From Frankiaceae bacterium (lineage in GTDB: Bacteria; Actinomycetota; Actinomycetes; JADGOU01), in contig JADGOU010000143.1 in NCBI GenBank assembly GCA_017882835.1, positions 1 through 7,317 of the forward strand: a stretch of 7,317 nt of DNA. The letters are read 5' to 3'. Position 1 is the first letter of the stretch, and every line of letters starts with the position of its first letter. The notes under the pieces are model-generated. The model ran no database searches. It had not been told where the DNA came from and saw only the letters and a program-made list of their open reading frames with translations. Made by a program: the position numbers and the translations under genes. Positions 1-5,425 of the stretch are shown here, piece after piece.

Positions 1-513
1 GCCGTGGTGTGGTTGCTCGTCGACGCCGCGACCGGGCCGTCGCTGCGGGCCGATCGGCAGCGGTTGGTGGCCGTTAACGCCAGCGGCACGGTGGTACTGA
101 CCTTCACCGACCATCCCGTCTCCGCTGATCGGGTAACCGGCACCCGGTCGTACGCCGGCTGGCAGGCCGACGACGACGCCGGCCTGCGGATCAACGGCTC
201 GCTGGCCTTGGGCGTCGGTCGGCGCTGCGGCTGGCTGCTCCCCGCGGGGCCAGTGCGGGCGCAACTCGAAGCGGAACTCGACGAAACGCGCGACGACCTG
301 GATACCGCTGACCCCGCGGCGCTGCCGGCGGCCCGGGCAGCGGCCGCCGAGCTGTCCTGGCGCGCCGCCGGACTCCTGGTCGTCAACCACGGCAGCCGGT
401 CGGTCCTCGCCGACTCCGCTGCCCAGCGGTTGGCCCGGGAGGCCCTGTTCCTGCTGGTGTTCGGCAGCCGAGCGGCGATCAAGACGGACCTGCTGGCGCG
501 GCTGGCTCGCTGA
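1..513 (+). CDS. Acyl-CoA dehydrogenase-like protein, C-terminal part (5' end outside window)
   Basis: The reading frame is open from base 1, so this is probably the last ~170 residues of a longer gene. A GTG at position 4 is only an internal codon unless the protein is unusually short. The end of the protein fits the C-terminal helical domain of acyl-CoA dehydrogenases: an Ala-rich helix, a Gly-Ser-Arg turn, then the family-style stretch AAQRLAREALFLLVFGSR and a final basic helix. The earlier part (VVLTFTDHPVSADRVTG) resembles the middle beta-domain that packs on FAD. Full-length members run about 350-400 residues and oxidise acyl-CoA to enoyl-CoA using FAD, passing electrons to ETF. I cannot point to the catalytic glutamate, and the FAD-binding N-terminal half is outside the window, so activity is unproven. 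The stop is 57 bp before the downstream reductase on the same strand, so co-transcription is possible. Confidence 0.6.
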   Translation, partial: AVVWLLVDAATGPSLRADRQRLVAVNASGTVVLTFTDHPVSADRVTGTRSYAGWQADDDAGLRINGSLALGVGRRCGWLLPAGPVRAQLEAELDETRDDLDTADPAALPAARAAAAELSWRAAGLLVVNHGSRSVLADSAAQRLAREALFLLVFGSRAAIKTDLLARLAR

Positions 514-570
514 GCCAGCGGCGGCCGGCGAATCGGACAGAGGCGGATCGGACGGAGGAGAGGCGGCGAG

Positions 571-1578
571 ATGCGCAGTCGAGAGTGGCACCTTCTCCGT
601 CGGCCGCAGGGCTGGCCGACGCCTGCTGACTTCGCCCTGGTGGACCGGGAGCTACCGCCCGTCCAAGCGGGGGAGGTGGTCGTTCGCAACCTGTACCTAT
701 CGGTCGACCCGTACATGCGCGGGCGGATGAATGCCGCCCGGTCCTACGCGCCCCCCTATGAGCTGGGCCAGGTGATGTACGGCGAAGCCGTCGGCCGGGT
801 GGCGGAGTCTGCCGACGACCGGCTCCCGGTCGGCGCGTGGGTGCGCACCCGACGCGCCTGGCGAGAGGCGTTCGTCTGCCCGGCTGGCGAGCCCGAGCTC
901 ATTGACGTGGAGCTGGCGCCGCCGGCGTCCTACCTCGGCGTACTCGGCATGCCGGGGATGACCGCCTGGGTCGGCGTGCACGACATCGGCGAGGTGCGGC
1001 CGGGCGAGACGGTGTTCGTCTCGGCGGCCTCCGGCGCGGTCGGCAGCCTGGCCGGACAGTTGGCCCGGCTCGTCGGCTGCCGGGTCATCGGCAGTGCCGG
1101 CAGCGCCGAGAAGGTGCGCTACCTTACCGAGGATCTAGGGTACGACGCCGCCTTCGACTACCACGCCGGCGACATCACCGGGCAGCTGCAGGCGGCCGCT
1201 CCCGAGGGGGTGGACGTCTACTTCGACAACGTCGGCGGCGAACACCTGCGCGCCGCGCTCGCCTGCCTGAACGTCCGCGGCCGGGTCGCGGCCTGCGGGT
1301 CGATCTCGTCGTACAACGAGCCGCAGCCCGGACCGGACAACCTCGCGGTGGTGGTCGGCAAGCGCATCCGCATTCAGGGCTTCATCGTGTGGGACCACGC
1401 CGACCGACTGCCGCTGTTCACCCGGTACGTCGGCGGCCTGCTGCAAACCGGCCAGGTGCGCTATCGGGAGACGGTTGTCGACGGGATCGAGCAGGCGGTG
1501 CAGGCCTTCCTCGACCTGCTCCGTGGCGGCACGCACCTGGGGAAGCTCGTCGTCCGGGTGTCCTCGCCCGACGACTGA
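571..1578 (+). CDS. NADP-dependent medium-chain oxidoreductase, CurA/leukotriene B4 12-hydroxydehydrogenase type
   Basis: This is a zinc-independent MDR enzyme of 335 residues, the usual length for the prostaglandin/curcumin reductase branch (E. coli CurA is similar). Such enzymes use NADPH to reduce the C=C bond of alpha,beta-unsaturated ketones and aldehydes in the cytosol. Visible signatures are the N-terminal YLSVDPYMRGRM (residues 42-53), the Rossmann nucleotide loop SAASGAVGSLAGQLA (151-165), the following GSAGSAEKVRYL (174-185), where the Lys is typical of NADPH selection, the VYFDNVGGEHL segment (216-226), and the ACGSISSYN loop (241-249). Structural-zinc cysteine clusters are absent, as expected. 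The ATG at 571 is supported by a purine-rich Shine-Dalgarno GGAGGAG at 554-560, ten bases upstream. The gene follows the acyl-CoA dehydrogenase-like gene by 57 bp on the same strand, which suggests lipid or enone metabolism, but the substrate cannot be named. Confidence 0.9.
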   Translation: MRSREWHLLRRPQGWPTPADFALVDRELPPVQAGEVVVRNLYLSVDPYMRGRMNAARSYAPPYELGQVMYGEAVGRVAESADDRLPVGAWVRTRRAWREAFVCPAGEPELIDVELAPPASYLGVLGMPGMTAWVGVHDIGEVRPGETVFVSAASGAVGSLAGQLARLVGCRVIGSAGSAEKVRYLTEDLGYDAAFDYHAGDITGQLQAAAPEGVDVYFDNVGGEHLRAALACLNVRGRVAACGSISSYNEPQPGPDNLAVVVGKRIRIQGFIVWDHADRLPLFTRYVGGLLQTGQVRYRETVVDGIEQAVQAFLDLLRGGTHLGKLVVRVSSPDD

Positions 1579-1597
1579 TTCCGCCCGACCGACTGCC

Positions 1598-1634
1598 TCA
1601 GCCGACCGCAGCTCGCAGCTGTATCAGCCGACCG
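1598..1634. repeat. Direct repeat pair flanking a small inverted repeat in the 1579-1701 gap
   Basis: TCAGCCGACCG occurs at 1598-1608 and again at 1624-1634. Between the copies is the inverted repeat CAGCT-CGC-AGCTG at 1609-1621. The arrangement sits between the reductase stop and the start of the membrane-protein gene. It could be an operator, a weak terminator hairpin or a chance duplication in GC-rich DNA. There is no T-tract, so a classic intrinsic terminator is unlikely. The rest of the 123-bp gap shows only the ribosome binding site of the next gene. Confidence 0.5.
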
Positions 1635-1701
1635 GCTCGCCGACCCTTCCCGGTGGTGCAGTGGACGAGGCTCGCCGCTGCCGGACGAGAGGAGGTGCGC
1701 C

Positions 1702-3048
1702 ATGGCCACTGCCACCGTGCTCCACGGCGGTCTTCGTAACCGTCGGCAGCGGATGTTTGCACCCATCGGCCTGGTCGCCCATTGGCTGATCCTGCTTGGA
1801 CTGGTCGCAGTGTCGCTGGTAGCGGCGATCGTGCTCGACCAGGGGAGCCGGCTGTTCATGCTGAAGAACGTGCTGGCCGTGACACTGTCCATCCTGCCCG
1901 GCAGCATCTACCTGCTGTTCATCTCGGCCAAGGGCCAACGGCTGTACGACGAGTTCGTGATCAACCTGTACCGGCTGCAGATCGACCGGCTTGGCAACCT
2001 GCCCGCTCCGCCGCAGCACACGACGTACTTCGCGCAGTGGAAGAAGGCGAACGACGCCGTCAAGTTGGCCTCGGACACCGGCACCCGGGACAACCTGTAC
2101 CGGGCCAAGTTCGAGGCCATCTTCGGCCCGCGGTCGGTGAGCACTCGAGGCCTGATCGACGACAAGGGCCGGCCGTTGACCGTTCGCGACCGCACCCAGA
2201 CGTTCGCGCCGATCCTGCTGGCGACGTTCTTGATTGGCATCGGCTGGACGCTCGTCGTCCAGCCGGACGCCGTGCGCCACGTCCGGCTGGTCGCGTCCTT
2301 CAGTGGCTCGCCAACCGTTCCCTACGAGGCTCTCCGGTTCGGATTCCTCGGGGCCTACTGGTTCATCCTCCAGGACCTCGTGCGGCGGTACTACCGAGAC
2401 GACCTGAAGACCGACGGTTACATCTCGGCCGTCACCCGGCTGGTCGTGGTGGCGCTGCTCGTCCTGACGATCGGCCTGATCCCGGTAGGAACCGTCCAGC
2501 AGCAGCAGGTGCTCGCCTTTCTGATCGGCGTGTTCCCGCAGATCGGTGTCGAGGTGCTCAAGGCCGGGGTACATGTCGGCTTCGTGAAGATGGTTCCGAC
2601 GCTGCGGACGAAGCACCCGCTCAGCTCGCTGGACGGGCTGACGATCTGGGACCAGGCGCGGCTCCTCGAGGAGGGCATCGAGGACCTCGAGAACCTCGCC
2701 ACGGCCAACCTCGTGGACGTCCTGCTCTCGATGCGGGTGCCGGTGGCCCGGCTGGTGGACTGGATGGATCAGGCCATCCTGTTGATCCACCTGCCGGACG
2801 ACAAGGACGCCGCGCGCACCGCGCTGCAGCGGTTGGGCATTCGGACCGCGACGGACCTGGAGGCAGTGTGGGCGCAGGCGAGCCCGGAGGAGAAGGAGCT
2901 GCTCAGCCGGGCTGTGTTCGGACCGGAGGCCAAGCCGATCCACGCCGGCGCATTCCTGACCGCGCTCGGCCGAGAGGCCAACATCGCGCACGTGCGGGCC
3001 TTCCGCCGCCGCGACTGGCTCGACGACGCCGTGCTCGCGTCGGGGTGA
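1702..3048 (+). CDS. Polytopic membrane protein of unknown family with a helical C-terminal tail
   Basis: I do not recognise a named family for this 448-residue protein. Hydrophobic segments lie near residues 21-45, 52-74, 168-187, 208-226, 241-262 and 268-283, so about five or six membrane spans are likely. A hydrophilic stretch of roughly 90 residues (75-167) separates spans two and three and carries several charged and Tyr-rich helices (RLYDEFVINLYRLQIDRLGN). There is no cleavable signal peptide; the N-terminus is short and basic. The tail (about 305-448) is soluble and helical. Within it, GIEDLENLATANLVDVLL (325-342) and GIRTATDLEAVW (379-390) look like two related 'GI-x-x-x-x-DL' helix-hairpin-type units, similar in style to HhH/SAM-like folds. 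The start is well supported by AGGAGGT at 1690-1696, five bases before the ATG. The gene has its own upstream gap of 123 bp, so it may have its own promoter, and it ends convergently 43 bp from bioB. A role in sensing or scaffolding at the membrane is possible but is inference. Confidence 0.85.
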   Translation: MATATVLHGGLRNRRQRMFAPIGLVAHWLILLGLVAVSLVAAIVLDQGSRLFMLKNVLAVTLSILPGSIYLLFISAKGQRLYDEFVINLYRLQIDRLGNLPAPPQHTTYFAQWKKANDAVKLASDTGTRDNLYRAKFEAIFGPRSVSTRGLIDDKGRPLTVRDRTQTFAPILLATFLIGIGWTLVVQPDAVRHVRLVASFSGSPTVPYEALRFGFLGAYWFILQDLVRRYYRDDLKTDGYISAVTRLVVVALLVLTIGLIPVGTVQQQQVLAFLIGVFPQIGVEVLKAGVHVGFVKMVPTLRTKHPLSSLDGLTIWDQARLLEEGIEDLENLATANLVDVLLSMRVPVARLVDWMDQAILLIHLPDDKDAARTALQRLGIRTATDLEAVWAQASPEEKELLSRAVFGPEAKPIHAGAFLTALGREANIAHVRAFRRRDWLDDAVLASG

Positions 3049-3055
3049 TTTCTCG

Positions 3056-3070
3056 CGCCGTACCCCGGCG
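3056..3070. terminator. Short GC hairpin between convergent genes (weak bidirectional terminator candidate)
   Basis: CGCCG-TACCC-CGGCG forms a five-base-pair all-GC stem with a five-base loop in the 43-bp gap between the membrane-protein stop (3048) and the bioB stop (3092). The convergent position favours a terminator role. The stem is short, and there is no strong U-tract, only TTTCTC on the side that bioB transcription reaches (an A-rich strand there), so the call is tentative. Confidence 0.35.
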
Positions 3071-3091
3071 AAGAGGGCGACCCGAGTGACC

Positions 3092-4177
3092 TCAGACGTT
3101 CGCCGGCTCGCTCGTGCCCGGGCCGCGGCGCCGGACGGTCACCAGGTCGTGCCTGGCACCTGGCAGCGTCTGATCCGCCATTCCCTCGACCACGAACCCG
3201 CTGTCCGCGATCATCTCCAGGTCCGCGCCCCCCGGCTGGCCCTCACTGGTGAGGTAGTCCCCCAGGAAGATCGAGTTGGCGATGTGCAGCGCGAGCGGCT
3301 GCAGGGTGCGCAGGTGGATCTCCCGCCCACCGGCGATGCGGACCTCGACGTCGGGGAAGAAGAATCTGAACAGCGCGAGGATGCGCAGACAGCGCTGCGG
3401 CGTCAACTGCCACTCGCCGCCTAGCGGAGTGCCCTCGAACGGAATCAGGAAGTTGATCGGCACCGAGTCCGGGCCAAGCTCGCGGAGCTGCTCGGCGACG
3501 TCGACGATGTCGCTGTCGCTCTCCCCGGTCCCGAATATGGCACCGGAGCACGGCGACAGTCCGGCGGACTTGGCCCGCTCGACGGTGTCCACCCGGTCGG
3601 CGAAGGTGTGGGTGCTGCACAGGTCGGCGTAGTGGTCTTCGCTGGTGTTCAAGTTGTGGTTGTAGGCCATCGCCCCGGCGTCGCGCAGCCGCTCGGCCTG
3701 GTCCGGCTTAAGCAGCCCAAGGCAGACGCACACCTCCACGTCCGGCCGCTGGTCCTTGATCACGCCGATCGCGTCGGTCACCTTCTCGACGTCGCGGTCG
3801 CTGGGACCCCGGCCACTGGCGACCAGGCAGACCCGCTTGGCGCCGCGCGCGACGGCCCGGTCGGCGGTCTCCGCGGCCACCTCAGGCGTGATCCACGAGT
3901 ACTTGAGGATCTCCGCAGCTGAGCCGAGGCGCTGCGAGCAGTACCCGCAGTCTTCCGGGCACAGGCCGCTCTTCATGTTGACCAACATGTTGAGCTTCAC
4001 TCGCCGACCGAAGAACTGCCGCCGAACGCGGCCGGCCGCGGCCACCACGTCGAGCACCGCGTCATCACCGCTGGCCAGCAGGCGCAACGCCTGCTCCCGG
4101 CTGGGGGCCTCACCGCGCCGGCTCTGCTCCACCAGCGAGGTCAGCAGTGTGTCGAGGGTCTCTGTGGTCGTCAGCAT
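3092..4177 (-). CDS. bioB: Biotin synthase
   Basis: BioB is the radical-SAM enzyme that inserts sulfur into dethiobiotin, the last step of biotin synthesis. From the ATG at 4177 the protein has 361 residues, close to the family's ~345. The radical-SAM motif CPEDCGYC gives C73, C77 and C80 for the [4Fe-4S] cluster. By alignment to E. coli BioB from memory, the [2Fe-2S] ligands are C117 (KRVCLVAS), C150 (EVCVCLG), C210 (SPCSG) and R280 (VRIAGGRE). Other family blocks are AYNHNLNTSE (171-180), SVPINFLIPFEGTPL (238-252) and ANSIFLGDYLTSEGQ (300-314). The frame stays open to 4468, but those extra 97 residues are unlike BioB and overlap a phosphotriesterase remnant, so the short form is preferred. 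A second ATG at 4189 is possible. Neither start has a convincing Shine-Dalgarno sequence, so the message may be leaderless or weakly translated. No other biotin gene and no clear biotin-regulator operator is visible nearby. Confidence 0.95.
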   Translation of the reverse strand: MLTTTETLDTLLTSLVEQSRRGEAPSREQALRLLASGDDAVLDVVAAAGRVRRQFFGRRVKLNMLVNMKSGLCPEDCGYCSQRLGSAAEILKYSWITPEVAAETADRAVARGAKRVCLVASGRGPSDRDVEKVTDAIGVIKDQRPDVEVCVCLGLLKPDQAERLRDAGAMAYNHNLNTSEDHYADLCSTHTFADRVDTVERAKSAGLSPCSGAIFGTGESDSDIVDVAEQLRELGPDSVPINFLIPFEGTPLGGEWQLTPQRCLRILALFRFFFPDVEVRIAGGREIHLRTLQPLALHIANSIFLGDYLTSEGQPGGADLEMIADSGFVVEGMADQTLPGARHDLVTVRRRGPGTSEPANV

Positions 4178-4224
4178 AGCCCGCAGCATGCCAAAGCGGT
4201 TTCGGTTGCGGGGTGCAGGGGTGT

Positions 4225-4246
4225 GGCCGCGCTCGGGCCGCGCTCG
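4225..4246. repeat. Perfect 11-bp tandem duplication upstream of bioB
   Basis: GGCCGCGCTCG is present twice head to tail (4225-4235 and 4236-4246). It lies 48-69 bp upstream of the preferred bioB start, in the spacer where a promoter or 5' leader would be expected. It may be a replication-slippage duplication in decaying sequence or a protein-binding site; the sequence alone does not decide. Confidence 0.7.
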
Positions 4247-4259
4247 CTGCCCGCTGGAA

Positions 4260-4450
4260 TCAGTTGCTTGGCTCGAAGCAGCGCCGCGGGTTGTCCACGA
4301 GCATCTGGTGCAGCTGCCCCCTTGGGTGTGCACGGTGATCGGCGCCCCGGTCTCCCGGTGGGCGGCGGCGCAGGCCTGCAGGTTACGTCGCACTCGTTGT
4401 ACGGCCAGCCTAGCCTTGACCTCGAACGCGGGCATGATCACCGACGTACC
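4260..4450 (-). pseudogene. Remnant of a phosphotriesterase-family (amidohydrolase superfamily) gene
   Basis: Two pieces of the phosphotriesterase (PTE/php) family appear here in different frames. Piece A, 4450-4325, contains NLQACAAAHRETGAPITVHT. This matches the family's helix-strand unit of the form 'LRAAARAHRETGAPITVHT', whose last histidine corresponds to a metal ligand (H201 of the classic PTE). Piece B, 4316-4260, reads QLHQMLVDNPRRCFEPSN and a stop, which is the usual C-terminal signature ('MLVDNPRRxF'). The junction falls in a CAAGGGGG run. A normal member of ~320-350 residues would have well over 100 residues between these pieces, including further metal ligands, and the N-terminal HxH part is missing too. 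The fragment therefore cannot be a working enzyme. The similarity is from memory of the family and has not been searched. The alternative is chance resemblance, but two family signatures in correct order, on the same strand and adjacent, argue against that. Confidence 0.6.
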
Positions 4451-4552
4451 GGCCAGAGCCGTCAGCACCAGCAGCTGGCTGCCGGTGCGGGTGCGGTGCC
4501 GGAAACGCCGTACTCCCCCCGGACCGGCCGCTACGGAAGTACGAAAGCCGTC

Positions 4553-5365
4553 TCAGTCGGCTCGGCCGTGGTGAGCCAGTAGGGCGTAGTACCCCGGGAT
4601 GAGCTCGGGGTCGGTACCCCCGCGCATCGGGACCGTCTCGATGGTCGTCTCCCCCGCGGTGATGATCTTCCATTCGGCCTCCGGGAAGCAACCCCGTAGC
4701 TCGCAGTGGCCAAAGTGCCCGGGCTTGGGCAAGTCCGCGATTGCCCGCTCCAGCGGTGCCGGAATCCGCCACGGCGTGGCACCCAGGTGCGCAAGATAGG
4801 CCAACTGGCTGCCCGGAAAGTTCGTCTCCGCCAGGAAGAGGCGCCCGCGTACGCCGACCAGCGGGCCTAAGTTCTCCGCCAGCGACAACTGGGCAGCCCG
4901 GCCGAGAACGTGAAAGACGCCACGGACGAAGACGTTGCATTCGCCCAACTCGCTCAGCAAGTCGCGGCCAACCGCCGAGGTGGTCGCATCCAGCGCCCGA
5001 AAGTCCACGTTGGGGACGTCCAGGGACTCCAGCTTGGCGCGCGCAATGGCGGCCGGCGATAGGTCGAGGCCAAGGGCGCACGGGAACCGGTCCGCGAGCC
5101 AGCGGGTGAAGCGGCCGTTACCACAACCGATGTCGATGACGGGGAGAGTCTCGTCGACCTGCCCGCGCATGATTTCGAGGTACGACAATTGCTCACGGTC
5201 GCCACCCGAGTCCCACAGCACGTCACCGCGCTCTCCGGTCGTCCGAACTCTCGACCAGTACCGGTCCCAGCCGGCATTCGTCTGCTTCAGCGCCCGGTGG
5301 CTCAGCCAGGCCACCCGGGGGACCAGCAGCGCCGTGCCGGCTCGACGTACCGCGTTCGGCGACAT
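4553..5365 (-). CDS. Class I SAM-dependent methyltransferase
   Basis: This 270-residue protein has the Rossmann-type methyltransferase core. Motif I, VIDIGCGNGRFTRWLA, lies at residues 76-91 and binds the SAM methionine part. The acidic residue at the end of strand beta-2 is D101 in ALGLDLSPAAI. D126 in FRALDAT probably contacts the adenine, and VFVRGVFHVL (145-154) is the usual strand-4 region. The first ~70 residues form a basic and aromatic N-terminal extension (ALKQTNAGWDRYW), which may carry part of the substrate or membrane contact. The tail ends GYYALLAHHGRAD. The substrate (small molecule or lipid) cannot be inferred. No convincing Shine-Dalgarno precedes the ATG at 5365. A CAGCG/CGCTG inverted repeat (5368-5383) sits immediately upstream and could fold over the start region. 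The gene follows the GGDEF-EAL gene by 60 bp on the same strand and may be read through from it. Confidence 0.85.
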   Translation of the reverse strand: MSPNAVRRAGTALLVPRVAWLSHRALKQTNAGWDRYWSRVRTTGERGDVLWDSGGDREQLSYLEIMRGQVDETLPVIDIGCGNGRFTRWLADRFPCALGLDLSPAAIARAKLESLDVPNVDFRALDATTSAVGRDLLSELGECNVFVRGVFHVLGRAAQLSLAENLGPLVGVRGRLFLAETNFPGSQLAYLAHLGATPWRIPAPLERAIADLPKPGHFGHCELRGCFPEAEWKIITAGETTIETVPMRGGTDPELIPGYYALLAHHGRAD

Positions 5366-5425
5366 CTCAGCGCCGCGCCGCTGGGGGAAGGTTGCCGAGC
5401 GGTGCGGCGCCGGGACGGCCGGTGG

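Noticed and set aside
1624..2991. Long minus-strand open frame (455 codons) opposite the membrane-protein gene
   Set aside because: It is the antisense shadow of a gene with strong third-position GC. The translation is rich in Arg, Gln, His and Asp without hydrophobic core or motifs, while the plus-strand frame has clear membrane spans and a strong ribosome binding site.
1782..3089. Plus-strand 435-codon frame overlapping the membrane-protein gene
   Set aside because: It is an out-of-frame shadow with an Arg/Pro/Gly-rich low-information translation and no domain pattern.
3049..3091. A small biotin synthase auxiliary gene (bsaP) immediately downstream of bioB
   Set aside because: The gap is only 43 bp and then runs into the convergent membrane-protein gene, so there is no room for it here. 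It could exist elsewhere in the genome.
4178..4468. A biotin-regulator (BirA- or BioQ-type) operator upstream of bioB
   Set aside because: I looked for a palindrome of the expected kind (TGAAC-spacer-GTTAC/GTTCA for BioQ) and found only isolated half-like words such as GTTAC at 4382, without a partner.
4410..5081. Minus-strand 223-codon frame within the methyltransferase region
   Set aside because: It is a frame-shifted shadow of the methyltransferase, with Arg/Gly/Pro-rich composition and no motif; the SAM-binding motif lies in the 4553-5365 frame.
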